From Nematopogon swammerdamellus (Eukaryota > Arthropoda > Insecta > Lepidoptera > Adelidae): a stretch of DNA of 64,000 bases. Made by a program: the position numbers and the translations under genes. Each line of letters begins with the position of its first letter. Positions within the stretch are counted from its first letter, which is position 1. The notes below the pieces were generated by a model that was not told where the DNA came from, made no database searches, and worked only from the letters and a program-made list of their open reading frames with translations. Positions 32,540-42,724 of the stretch are shown here, piece by piece. The stretch is from contig OX336345.1 of the NCBI GenBank assembly GCA_946902875.1, positions 6,727,395-6,791,394 of the forward strand, given 5' to 3'.

Positions 32540-32710
32540 TAAGTTCGTGCGACTTTTGCATGAGGTCCCGTGGCGTAGAACTAGATTTATCGGTCGATTT
32601 ATAAATAAATACTTACTTAGAAGGGCCAAGTGCGTAGTACCCGGAACGGAAGAGCACATTGTCACACATTGTGCGCAATTGCACCAGTGAACTGTACAGT
32701 ACGTACGCTA

Positions 32711-32881
32711 ATCACGAGATGTAACCTACACCGCGTACTACGCTACGCCGTGTTCTCCGCATCATTTTGGAGAAACGGAGAACCGCCTCTTGTGATAGAT
32801 TTGCGAACTTCGTTTCTCCATACAAAATGATGCGGAGAACACGGCGTAGCGTAGTACGCGGTGTAGGTTAAATCTCGTGAT
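32711..32881. mobile_element. foldback element, 59-bp arms
   Basis: ATCACGAGATGTAACCTACA at the left pairs with TGTAGGTTAAATCTCGTGAT at the right; the match continues over CCGCGTACTACGCTACGCCG to the CATCATTTTG / CAAAATGATG pair. A second small pair, GGAGAAACG / CGTTTCTCC, lies in the loop. One base difference seen in the arms. Confidence 0.8.
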
Positions 32882-33029
32882 AAGGGTACAGTAATAGGTA
32901 GTGAATTAATAAAGGTAAGCCAATAAGGTATAGCCTATGAGCAACTTACCATGGAAGCGAATCCAACAATGCCTCATTAGACTCACACATTTGAACACAC
33001 ATACATACATACATGCACGTGCTGCATCA

Positions 33030-33067
33030 TAACCTTCCTTTTGGCTTCGCCGTAGTCGGGTAAAAAT
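33030..33067 (-). repeat. repeat M fragment
   Basis: CCTTCCTTTTGGCTTCGCCG then TAGTCGGGTAA, the reverse of 22043. Confidence 0.6.
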
Positions 33068-33599
33068 GGACGCTCCGAGTCTCGTCTATTGCCGATTTTT
33101 AGGAACTTAGTAAGTTCCATGTCAGTGTTTCTCTTTGGTCGCTACATTGTCCGAACAAGACGAAATATTTTTTTATTTTATAAAATTTTCTTTTTAACTA
33201 TAATGAAAAATATTTTAGGCAACTGAGAGTGCTAAGAATGCATTACACAAATAAGTAAATAACAGTAGTTAAAATTTTACACGTAGATCTGCCATTCATA
33301 TATTACAATTATTTTGAAGCATGAAACGATATAGGTACCTTCCCCCAACCTGAAAATTCTTTAATGTCTATTTTAAAATAAAATCTTCAAGTCATCACGA
33401 CGCAGCAGATGGCAAGGGGATGACAAAGTACTTGCGGTAACTAAGGGGCCCCTTCCCTACCTCCTCGCATTCTTAATACGACGGCGACACTTCACTTTAG
33501 TGTTAAAATTTTTGTTTATTTTGAATGCATATGATGAATATACCTAAATTAAAATGTGAAAAAATAGAAACTGCATCAACCTTACGAGTATATTCAAAA
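33068..33599. other. no gene recognised
   Basis: AT-rich; a truncated SINE A-like word (CATGTCAGTGTTTCTCTTTG) is near 33119. Confidence 0.3.
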
Positions 33600-33850
33600 T
33601 TATTAAATTCCCTCCCTTGCCCCTTACTAGGTGGTAGACTCAATTTGTAGCCGATTGGGTTGATACCACCGTACTGGATGTAAGATGGCCGCATAGCAGC
33701 CTCGGTTGTGTTCTCCTCTAGTCCAGTATAGCCAGAAAACCAGGGAAGTCTCCGGTATGGCACCTACCTTCTCGCAGGTGATATTGGCTGGTCGGAGCAT
33801 GTGCTTTGGCCCCTGCGACTCAGCCAACCATATCGGATTACATAAAAAAA
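33600..33850 (+). mobile_element. SINE family G copy
   Basis: CCTTACTAGGTGGTAGACTC, GTTGATACCACCGTACTGGA, CCAGTATAGCC, GGTATGGCACCTACCTTCTC, GATATTGGCTGGTCGGAGCA, then GACTCAGCCAACCATATCGG and ATTACATAAAAAAAA. The head is truncated. Confidence 0.75.
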
Positions 33851-33939
33851 AACCTATGAATTGAACAACTGCATGTCATTGTCTTGTCACATGTCACAGC
33901 CTTATCTTGTGGGATAAATATACTAATCGAAAAAAAAAA

Positions 33940-34192
33940 CTGTTATAAAAACATTACACCGACTTAAAAAAAAAACTAGAACTGAAAAGTGTTAAATAAT
34001 ATTTTGATTCATATTCGGACCCTTGAGTTGAAGGCGGTACAAAATCACACCTGAAAATTGATAGATGAACCCCTTTTGTGCTTTTGTACCGCCTTCAACT
34101 CAAGGCAAGGGTCCGAATATGAATCAAAATATTATTTAACACTTTTCAGTTTTAGTTGTTTTTTGAAGTCCGTGTAATGTTTTTTAAAACAG
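33940..34192. mobile_element. foldback element, ~105-bp arms
   Basis: Left arm ACATTACACCGACTT...GTGTTAAATAATATTTTGAT...GTTGAAGGCGGTACAAAA pairs with the right arm; the ~30-bp loop is near 34056-34085. The arms differ by small indels. Its ends carry the ACCGACTT word of a common lepidopteran repeat. Confidence 0.75.
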
Positions 34193-34475
34193 TTTTTTGG
34201 AGTCGGTAATAAAAAAAACAGGAGCGGGGAGGCTGAGTAAGAGCAGCGGGAGCGGGTGGGGCTTAGGAATTCGGAAAGAGCCAATCACAACATACGGACG
34301 CTTCTGAACGTCCGAGCTGGCTTTTCCTTGCAGTAAAGTTTGTACTTGCGCGTTTGTACTTCTATGAAAAGAAAATTACACACGTTCGAAACCATTTTGC
34401 AAACTACGTTCAAAGGTTACCTCTTCGTTTTGCGTGTTTATTCTTACTATTACTGTAAACAAATATATAAAACTA

Positions 34476-34790
34476 TCTTTTGCCCGCGGCTCCCCTCGCG
34501 GTAGGCTCGGTTTAAAATGCCTCTACTCCAACGTAACGAAACAGAACTGCTAACGCCATCTATTACGACCATTCGACACTAAATTCCGTTCATATATGCT
34601 TTCTTTGATACTGCTCAACCCTAAGACTATTTAGGGTGATGTTATATAGCCTATAGTGAGCCTTAAGAACTACTCTTTACATTGGTTCAAACCACATCAA
34701 AATCTATTAAGTGGTTCCGAAGGTTACCTCAAACATCATTATATACATACAGACAGACGTTCCCTTTTATAAGAAGTAGAGAAGAGATAG
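34476..34790 (+). mobile_element. repeat Q, uninterrupted copy
   Basis: CTTTTGCCCGCGGCTCCCCT ... GACGTTCCCTTTTATAAGAA then GTAGAG. It shows the empty site of the nested element at 15597-15990 and is followed by a (GATAGA)n-like run. Confidence 0.65.
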
Positions 34791-35254
34791 AGATAGAGAA
34801 GATAGAGATAGAGTAGAGATGACAAATTTCCGACGTGAGTACCAAAGTTATAGTCAAAGCAAGTACAGCCAAAATACAAACGATTTTACCTACAAACCAA
34901 AAATGCCACGCAAAAGTATAAATGCGTGCTGCAGTCCCTTGCATTATATACCTGCCTGTAGCGTACGCATATAAGTGCCCGAAAGGAGGGTGAGTTGCGA
35001 GATTGATCCAGTACCATCAGTCACAATGAGCGATAGACTTTACACACAGTAACTGATACACGTACGAACATAAAGTTCGCAAGCTTAAAACACGCGCACT
35101 TACTCGGCTCGCCATACGCAGAGTCGGCCGGCTCATTCTTCAAGATGAGGAATTAGTGTTTGGTCCTATAAGCTTTGTTTGTACATCTAAGGACATTGTT
35201 CGATGTTACAGATTGATGTTGTTACATTAGATGTTGGCATTTTATTTATTTTTT
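34791..35254. other. no gene recognised
   Basis: Starts with a (GAGATA)n tract; the rest is unremarkable. Confidence 0.3.
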
Positions 35255-35460
35255 AGGGTCTTCTCGCAAACTTCAAAAAAAGAACCCTTATTGGGATCAC
35301 TCTGGTGTCTGTCTGTCTCTCCGTCCGTCTGTCGGTCACACGCAGATACCACCTATTGAAGATAAGGGAGGGACCTACAATTTTACGTGGAATTGGACCC
35401 AGGCAAGTCTCAACGGTCGGACGGTCACCCATACATAGTTCGAACGCGGCCCCGTCGGTA
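35255..35460 (-). mobile_element. degraded repeat F piece joined to SINE A head region
   Basis: First part GGGATCACTCTGGTGTCTGT with GTCTGTC runs resembles repeat F. From 35350, ACCACCTATTGAAGATAAGG, GGGACCTACAATTTTACGTG and CGGTCGGACGGTCACCCAT follow the SINE A core-to-head order, with the 5S-like block decayed. Confidence 0.45.
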
Positions 35461-35596
35461 ACTCGTACAAATAGGTTATTATGAAGTCAGCCATTATTTT
35501 TAAACGCCGCCGCCGTATCCGTTAAAAGTCCTCGACGCAACATGCATGCACGCCGAGCCACACACATCCGCCCCTCCTCGCAGCGAACGAAATAAA

Positions 35597-35640
35597 GTGG
35601 CGGCTCGCGGCTCGCGGCTCGCGGCTCGCGGTTCGACGCA
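35597..35640. repeat. (GCGGCTC)n heptamer repeat
   Basis: Four to five copies of GGCTCGC in a GC-rich island (35510-35720) that contrasts with its AT-rich surroundings. Confidence 0.8.
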
Positions 35641-37224
35641 CCGACACACGTTCGAGCCGCTGCGAGCTACGAGTAAAATTCCGGGCAGGTTTGATATTCA
35701 TGAACGACTCGTGCGATGCTACACAACCGAGAAAGGATGAAGAGCCACAAGTACGCCAACTTGCTCGCCCGTGTATCAGCCTGTGCGAACAGATAAGATT
35801 TATGGAACTATCTAGATGGGAATAAGTCGAGTGTGGACTGGAGCCGGTGAAACTAAGCCGACTATTTATTGGGAATTTTAATTCATAGTAAATTAAGTGT
35901 TTTCTAATATTTACATTTTTCTGTATACATTTTAAGTTTCACATTTGTTGAGACACATTAATATTTACTGTGATTTAGAAGGCGTTGATTGGCTGTTATA
36001 ATAAGTAAACTTAAAAAAGAATAAAGGTGCGACGAAGAAATGTATTCCAAATTGTGTTGCTCTCGCTACTGAGAGATGTGTAACTAAATGGATAAAATGA
36101 TATTTCTTTTATAAATTAAATAAATATTGTTGTATTTGCGCCACCATCCTCATTTTGCTGATATATGAGTTACGTATGTGTGTAACTTAGAAACTGAGAT
36201 TCCACGTCAAAAGTGTAATAAAACGCATATGAGGCACAAGTCTTCTACTGATGTTTATTCTAAGCACACAATACTAACAGGAAATATGATTGAGTGACAA
36301 CAGAAGGAGCTTGGCTTTCATTTATCTTTCTGATCTATGAGAGTGCTTAAATGACGCTGCATAATCCGTGATGATATACGAAACGTGTTTACGTGATTAC
36401 GTGTGGGGTAGATTTCAGCAGAAACCACGTATCTCACTTCCAGAAAGAGCAGCTGTGAGCAAACTTGCCTAGGAATTATTCCAAAGGTAAAATCAAACGG
36501 TGGTGGTCAGCGCGGTCTAGGCTGACGGTCTTGCATTAATAACACAGAGCATACATTGTACAAAAGAAATGGCGTAGGCTCAGCATAAGGCCACTCGAGC
36601 ATACACTTTTACACAACATTTTTTACAAGCCTTAAACAATATTAATTTTAACAACAACAATATTAAACTACATTAAATTAAATACCTACTAAGAGTGAAG
36701 GGAGGAGTGCGTTAAATCACGCCTATTAGAAATATATTTACAAATGTTCTTGTTATTTCCTTAGTTTTTCGTAGGGTCTTAAAATTTTTATTTAATGTTT
36801 TTTATATAGCATTCATAATTTAATGTTTACTGCTTATATATATGGTTTACATTTTGTTTCCTATTCCATTAATCTCCAAGCACGTGCAACATTACAACAA
36901 CAAAAAAATCTATGAAGATTCCTATCTCCTCATCACATTTAGCGTCAAATTATGAAACACATAAACCCAGTGTTTATCCAATGGCTCATTATGCTAAGAT
37001 TGCTTCTCACACATCATCAATCATTTCGCCTCGGCTGACGCGGTGTTGAGGCCGAAATGTATCGACAGAAAGTAATTGCATTTTACGCACACCATCGCTC
37101 TGTACACGCTCGCCAGGACTCCGAAGTGTAGACACGTCTATACAACTTTGTTCTACTCACAACAATCATATTCATTGAGAAAAGAACACAAATATACTGA
37201 TAATAGTGAAGTAGGTTAAAATAA
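35641..37224. other. no gene supported
   Basis: About 1.6 kb, AT-rich. A short open end (QKPRISLPERAAVSKLA then stop) follows GATTTCAG at about 36418, but it is too short to call an exon. Confidence 0.35.
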
Positions 37225-37385
37225 TTGTATTATTGTTTATAGTATAATTTCATCCGTAGGTTGGTAACCTACGCTTGGATATGTCGAAAATTCCGCCAGT
37301 TCTAAATTCAATGCGAAGAAGAACTGACAAACAAACTTCGTAAGTCACAATGTTTTGTTAGTACCTTATAAGTATTATATTAAAG
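37225..37385 (+). repeat. dispersed repeat J, copy 1
   Basis: GTCGAAAATTCCGCCAGTTC, GAAGAACTGACAAACAAACT and AAGTCACAATGTTTTGTTAG recur at 46530-46680 in the same orientation. Confidence 0.65.
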
Positions 37386-37590
37386 TAATTTCCACTAATT
37401 AACCAATATTTACAGCATAAACATGAATACTCTAGAGTCTGACCACACTGCCTATTAAAATTACCTATATCTGGTGTATAGAGCCATCGTCAATTTTGAT
37501 ACTTCATGTATCAAGTCAAATAAAAAACAATTACTTTACGTTTATTACAAAGAAATGTAATAAGTCATATTAAAAATCTAATTATACAAA

Positions 37591-37637
37591 GTGTATCCAA
37601 TTGTCAAAATTTGTTCAATTTTGACAATTGGATACAC
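37591..37637. repeat. perfect 21-bp-arm hairpin
   Basis: GTGTATCCAATTGTCAAAAT and its reverse complement around a four-base GTTC region. Single copy here; a small inverted repeat. Confidence 0.85.
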
Positions 37638-38200
37638 AAAAATCGCGGTCAGTTAATGCATCCTTAATACTGTAATTATGTATTCTAGACGCTGCTCGCG
37701 AAAGCTTTCGCCAAAGCGTCGTAGATGGGGGTATTTGTCAATTTGGTAGGTATTTGAGCATTCGCCAACGTATTCGCCAAGGTGTAGTGTCTGCCAGGCA
37801 TTGGCAAGCGCTTTGTCGAACAAAAGATTTGGCCAATGTGTAGAGGCCCCTTAAAGTAAAACACTAAAGAAGATTTCTCACATTTATCATAATGCAAGGT
37901 CACTACTTGAAGCTCGACGTTAAGATAAAGAAAGATAATTATTTCTACCCGTGTTTACAAATTAAAAGAGCTATTAATCAAAATGAACATCGGTGAGGCC
38001 ATCAAGTTGCATTGTAAAATAGGATCATTATCTTTCTTCACTAGATACATGCAAAGCCGAAAATTAATAAAAAAAATACGTTCCGACCAGAATTCGAACC
38101 TGGAACTCCGGCTTAGCCGCCAGCGCGTTAAGCTTGGACGTTAAGCTTGGATAAGATTTCGCGAAATTTGTAATTTTTCCAAAATTGTTTTCACAAAACA
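37638..38200. other. no gene recognised
   Basis: Contains a run of related TTCGCCAA / TTGGCGAA words (37700-37850) reminiscent of lepidopteran MITEs; nothing firm. Confidence 0.35.
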
Positions 38201-38206
38201 TTGTGT

Positions 38207-38393
38207 TTGTTTTTTTATGGAAACTGATACTTACTGCTTCCCCTCTACGTGGAAGTCGAACCACGGTCAGCCTCAATCGGTGAGTGGATGGATGAGTTAC
38301 CGCCATCCATCCACTTATCTTCCACAGTTGCTTATGACCCGCCCGACAATCGACCGACCGCACCACTGAGCTACCGGGGCTGACAGCATCTGA
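38207..38393 (-). mobile_element. SINE A, internally deleted, head present
   Basis: TATGGAAACTGATACTTACT at the tail side and CACCACTGAGCTACCGGGGC at the head, which is the complement of the tRNA-like A box. Most of the body is missing. Confidence 0.65.
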
Positions 38394-38755
38394 GGTTGAC
38401 TACATCACCTTCATGCTACACCCGTGACGAAAGCGCACGCTTGGTGAAGTGAACTAAAAGCTATTTGAGTGCTTTCCTTTGGTCGTGCCGGCTAAACTGA
38501 CCTGGTCGGAAAACACAGACTATTTACATAGCTACTTCGACTCGACCGAACCTACTACATGTAAGGTACATGTACTAGGTGTAGCTATGTACTACACCTA
38601 GTACATAGCTACTTCGAACCTATCCGGACGGTACCACCTAGTAAGGGAAGGGACCTAACAGTGTTTTAAGTGGAATACGAACGCAGTCAGGCTCAACGAT
38701 CGAACGGTCACCCATCCAAATAGCACCACCCAAATACCGAGACTGGGAAAACAAT
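38394..38755 (-). mobile_element. SINE A, second diverged copy
   Basis: GTTGACTACATCACCTTCAT through TGGTCGTGCCGGCTAAACTG, a local inverted duplication (GTACATGTACTAGGTGTAGC / CTACACCTAGTAC) and GAACGGTCACCCATCCAAAT near the head. Confidence 0.6.
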
Positions 38756-38822
38756 GTTTTTTTTCGGGATAGACTTTATACACATTGTATTATTTATTAA
38801 ATAAAGTTTGTTTATAATATAT

Positions 38823-39212
38823 AAGGTGTTTCGTCATGTCAAAAAGTTCGGGAGGGTTACATACCTACGCACTCAAATAAACACGTTACGCAAAAAAAAA
38901 TGTGTTTTTAGCATTACTTTTCGAGAAATTTAACAAAACATGTTTGCTACCTAAACATTAACCTGTGTGTAACAGTAGGTAACTTGCATTGTACGGGGTC
39001 AATGACCGTACTATGTTCAAACGCAGAACAGCTGTTTGTTGTAAATAAGTCACAAGGTCACTATGATTGGTTTTTACAGCTACTTATTTGATTTAATTTT
39101 TTTGTTAGGAGAAAAAATGCTCATAAACAAATGTTTTTTTTTTACGTAAAGTGTTTATTTGAGTGTGTATGTAACCCTCCCGAAATTTTTTACATGACTA
39201 ACGAAACACCTT
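38823..39212. mobile_element. foldback DNA element, ~85-bp inverted ends
   Basis: AAGGTGTTTCGTCATGTCAA at the left pairs with the right end TACATGACTAACGAAACACC followed by TT. Pairing continues through GGAGGGTTACATACCTACGC and CAAATAAACAC. Flanked by ATATAT on both sides. 390 bp, no gene. Confidence 0.8.
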
Positions 39213-39689
39213 ATATATTCAAAGCAGCTCGCTACAAGAACGCTTCCGGAACAAAATGTGCACAAAATCGATGGTCCTAAAATTGCTATAGATAGGAGTT
39301 TCCTAGCTCGTCACAGGCTATCAAAAGAACATTTTTATAGGTTTTAGATCCGATAACTCCCGAACGTACTGGGAGAAGAATACTAAAAGAAAAGTACCTA
39401 ATCCTTTTTAAAAGATAAATAATATATTTTCGGTCGTTAAGGAAGTTCGTAAAACACGAGCCTACTGGAGGAAATATCGTATTTTTTAAGGGAAAAGTGA
39501 CATTGCACGTTTTATTACTGTTTTATATACAGCTCGCCAGAGATGTAGAAATTAATGTAGAACTAATTCTAAATCGTCACTTCAAATAGGTATTGTGTTC
39601 CTTAATTTTGAAAAAAAAATAAATTAAAATTATCTAGACTTCACTGAGTATAGACTCATTTCATTTCTATAGAGAAATGATTCGATATA
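39213..39689. other. no gene recognised
   Basis: AT-rich; nothing supported. Confidence 0.3.
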
Positions 39690-39920
39690 TCACCTGGTTC
39701 CAGCCGTGAAGTCAGCCCATTACACACAATACTCGTAAGTGCCATGCCAGCATTTTACTTTAGTCTGCTGACTACATTAAACCATAATCGGAACTTCTCA
39801 TAGCCGTTTCGAACGACCCTTATTCAGTGCGGCTGAATTATAAACTAAGATGGTTGTCACGTAACCCTACCACCTATGAGCAGCGAAGGGAAGGAAAGGA
39901 GGATTTACAGTTTTTACAGT
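39690..39920 (-). mobile_element. SINE A, strongly diverged
   Basis: Order of AAGTCAGCCCATTACACACA, AAGTGCCATGCCAGCA, ATAGCCGTTTCGAACGACCC, CCCTACCACCTATGAGCAGC matches SINE A reversed. Directly joined to SINE G of the other orientation. Confidence 0.6.
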
Positions 39921-39924
39921 TCCC

Positions 39925-40140
39925 TTGTCCCTTACTAGGTAGTAACAATCCAGTAGGCTCAAATTGGAGCCGACTGGGTTGTTACCACTATACCGCACAT
40001 CTGCCTCGACTGTGTTCTCCTCTAGTCTATAGCCAGCAATCCAAGGGGAAGGCTCTGGTAAGGCACCTTCTCGAAGACGATATTGGCTGGTTGGAACCCC
40101 TCTGATTCGGCACTCCATGCCGGTTAAAAAATATTTTTAA
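39925..40140 (+). mobile_element. SINE family G copy
   Basis: CCCTTACTAGGTAGTAACAA, GCCGACTGGGTTGTTACCAC, GGTAAGGCACCTTCTCGAAG, GATATTGGCTGGTTGGAACC, CTCTGATTCGGCACTCCATG, then an A-rich end. Confidence 0.7.
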
Positions 40141-40806
40141 GTTCTACACGAAATGCAACTCATGTAAAAAAATATTTCGTGAGGTTATTGGTTGTGTCTG
40201 ATGACAATCATTCATGCAGCTAACTGAGATAGTTAACTTTCAAATTAAAAACAAAATGCGAAGAAGTGGAGACGATGGGGGCATGGTCTGAGGAGGCAAA
40301 ACGGCTCGCGAAAGACATCGGGATATACTTGTAAAATCCTTGTAACTTTGTAAAATCATCAATCATCAATCAATACTACTAATAATAAATCTGTAAGGGA
40401 TCATCAATTACTAAATATATACAATAGTTTGTGAATGGGTATCAGACACAGCTCCCCATAACCGGGAAGACACTGACAGTTTAAGATTCATACAAACATA
40501 TTTTTGTGGACCAATGTTATATTTATATTCAACGAACAAGAATGTCCTTAAAACAATATGTGTAGCTCTATGGTCGGGGCGCACTAGGGACGTCGGCGGG
40601 CGGAGCCTGATAAGACTTGCTGCGTATAAAATTTTACATACGCCATTACTATGTGGGTCGTCGAGTACATTACTGAGAGGGGTACAAGGCGCTTAGACCA
40701 CGAGCCAAAGCCAAATTCAAAAGTTACAACACCGTGTATTCTATTAACAAGCTTTTGAGCAAAGAACAGTCGTTGCGTTGTTGGATTTGGGCGAAGATTT
40801 ACGATT
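40141..40806. other. mostly unrecognised; repeat D end
   Basis: ATACTACTAATAATAAATCT at 40371-40395 is one terminus of repeat D; the rest of that element is absent. No gene. Confidence 0.35.
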
Positions 40807-41216
40807 TTTAGGTTTCCGTATCCCGTACGGAAGCCTAACTAAGCCTACGCCGTCTGTCTGTCTGTCTGTCCGTCCGTCCGTCCGTCTGTCTGCCCGAGGG
40901 CTGTATCTCTTGAACCGTAATAGGTAGCCCGTTGAAATGTTCACAGAATATGTGTTATATGGCCGATATAACAACAAATAATAAAAATAAGGAAAAGTAA
41001 AAAATTCACGTGGGTTCCCATAGAAGAAACCAAAAAGTGTATGCGCGCGCGCCATCTACCGAACAGATTATGAAACATTTTAACTAATCATGACATTAAC
41101 TAATTGAAGCATTTCATAACACGCCATCTAGATGGTGTGTGTGGCGCTAGCCATGACATGGCGATACGGAAACCTCGGTGCGCGAGTTCGACTCACACTT
41201 GGCCTGGCTTTTTTTA
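40807..41216. repeat. dispersed repeat F, copy 2
   Basis: TTTCCGTATCCCGTACGGAA, (GTCTGTCC)n, GGCCGATATAACAACAAATA, GGTGCGCGAGTTCGACTCAC. About 60 bp longer than the 1695 copy because of a local duplication around 41080-41140. Confidence 0.65.
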
Positions 41217-41440
41217 TGTAATCCTGTATGGGTGGCTGAGTCAGATGGGCTTGAACACATGCTCCGACCGGCCAATATCACCACCGAGATGGTAGATGCC
41301 ATGCCGGAGACTTCCCTTTAGATTGATGGCTATACTGAACTCGAGGAGGACACTGCCGAGGCTGCTATGCGGCTATTCATACACACACAACCACAGCGGT
41401 ACCAATCCAGTCGGCTACAATTTAAGCCTAGAAATTTACT
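41210..41440 (-). mobile_element. SINE family G copy
   Basis: Begins with the reversed tail TTTTTTTATGTAATCCTGTA and GGGTGGCTGAGTCAG, then GACCGGCCAATATCACCACC and CAGTCGGCTACAATTTAAGC. Confidence 0.7.
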
Positions 41441-41763
41441 TAGGATATGCGTAACAGTTAGATTTTATAATGATTATGCTACCACTATTTTATAGAACGA
41501 ACTGAATGCTGAACAATTTTGTATACTTACGAGTACCTCCAAAGGGACCTCTACCACAAAATACTTATTAGTACTAGCCTCTACCTACACTTTGGGCAAA
41601 GCTTTTTTTTATGGAAACTTACATGGTTGGCTACATCACCTACAAACATCCGTGATGTCAGCCCATAACGCCGGGTGAACTAGGTGCTATGTCAGTGCTT
41701 CCCTTCATTTCATATCTGCTACACACTGAACTGGACGGAAAATACGAACTATTTACATACTTA

Positions 41764-41898
41764 GGCCCACTTGCACCAACACGAGTTTAGAGTTAAGTAG
41801 CGAGTTATGGATTTAAACGCGGTTCCCACAGTCAACGGGTGCTAGCTTAACAAGTTAAACTGGTTTATATCGTAAATTCGTGTTGGTGCAAGTGGGCC
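41764..41898. mobile_element. MITE C, copy 3
   Basis: 135 bp, both 19-bp ends intact (GGCCCACTTGCACCAACAC), flanked by TTA on each side (41761-41763, 41899-41901). Splits the ACATA...GCCGTTTCG part of SINE A. Confidence 0.9.
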
Positions 41899-42030
41899 TT
41901 AGCCGTTTCGACCGACGTTTCATTCAGTGCGGTGGTATTAACCCGGGCAGGTAAACCCTACCACCTAGTAAGGTAAAAAGGGAAGGGACCTACGGTTTTA
42001 CGAGGAATCCGAACCACGGTCAACGGTCGA

Positions 42031-42075
42031 GCGGTCACCCATTCAAGTACTGACCGCGCTCGCAGGGTTGCTTAA
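42031..42075 (-). other. 5S rRNA-like block in the SINE A head
   Basis: Minus strand has TTAAGCAAC, six diverged bases, then GCGCGGTCAGTACTTGAATG and GGTGACCGC. Insect 5S rRNA as I remember it has the same words in the same order (including its C-box region) with one substitution in the long block. The tRNA-like A box lies 5' of it at 42094-42109. Confidence 0.75.
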
Positions 42076-42164
42076 TAACAGTCGACCGACCGCACCACTG
42101 AGCTACCGAGGCTGACACATGAATCGGGAAAATTACCCATAGAACTGGTTAGTGTTCTTCCGTG

Positions 42165-42400
42165 GTAAGTAAGTCCATTGTAAAGGGGTGCATCCCCTGC
42201 CCAGGGCAAGTATTCTCTAACGTCCTACCGTCAACGTCGGTGACGCTGACTAATATATGTCTCTATCTAATTATATGAACTAGACAGAGACATACTAGTC
42301 AGCGTCACCGACGTTGACGGTAGGACGTTAGAGAATGCTTGCCCAGTACGCGTAGTGCGGAAATTTTTATGCAATGACTAAAAATGCCATGAGCTCGTGG
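42165..42400 (-). mobile_element. SINE L fragment split by a foldback element
   Basis: AGGGGTGCATCCCCTGCCCA before the insertion and GTACGCGTAGTGCGGAAATT after it correspond to GGGTGCATCCCCAGCCCAGT and CCGTGTAGTTCGGACGC in the copy at 21063-21240. Confidence 0.6.
42204..42344. mobile_element. foldback element, ~60-bp arms, inserted in SINE L
   Basis: GGGCAAGTATTCTCTAACGT at the left pairs with ACGTTAGAGAATGCTTGCCC at the right, continuing through CCTACCGTCAACGTCGGTGA to the GAGACATA loop side. Very few mismatches. The flanks suggest a 2-3-bp target duplication (CA or CAG). Confidence 0.85.
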
Positions 42401-42724
42401 GCAACGCCCCCAGGTCATCGACCTCGCACACAGCTGGCGTCTCCTAGAGAGCCTTCTCGTCGGTCGTCACCGCTCTCGGAGCAACCTTGGTGTAATTTCT
42501 AGTGACACTGTCAAGAATAAGCCTGTGATGCATTTCGCGAGCGGTTGAAACAATATTATCTGAGCATGCTTTGCGTCTCGACTTCCATACTAACTCGACT
42601 TACATACATCGAATACTAAGGTAATTCAACGATTGTTTCAATAGTGCTTGGCATAGGCTAACAATTTAACATTGTATCTATTTTTTTCTACTTAAACCTG
42701 CGCCTCTATAGGAACATCAATATA
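42401..42724. other. no gene recognised
   Basis: Moderately GC-rich, some self-similar GTCACCG/CGGTGAC words; no frame stays open long enough to support a gene. Confidence 0.3.

Larger units (their letters stand above)
41606..42119 (-). mobile_element. SINE A, full length, with tRNA-5S-like head and nested MITE C
   Basis: Read on the minus strand: TGTCAGCCTCGGTAGCTCAG (tRNA-like A box TAGCTCAGTGG), then TTAAGCAAC...GCGCGGTCAGTACTTGAATG followed by GGTGACCGC, which closely matches the 3' half of insect 5S rRNA. Next come a B-box-like GTGGTTCGGATTCC, the CCCTTCCC and ACTAGGTGGTAGGGTTTACC core, and the tail ending TTTCCATAAAAAAAA. MITE C interrupts it at 41764-41898. Without the MITE it is ~375 bp. 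Family membership is seen directly; the 5S origin is from remembered 5S sequence. Confidence 0.85.

Noticed and set aside
42031..42075. Possible 5S rRNA gene fragment from a 5S cluster
   Set aside because: The block is embedded at the same place in several SINE A copies, so it belongs to the SINE head and is not a 5S gene.
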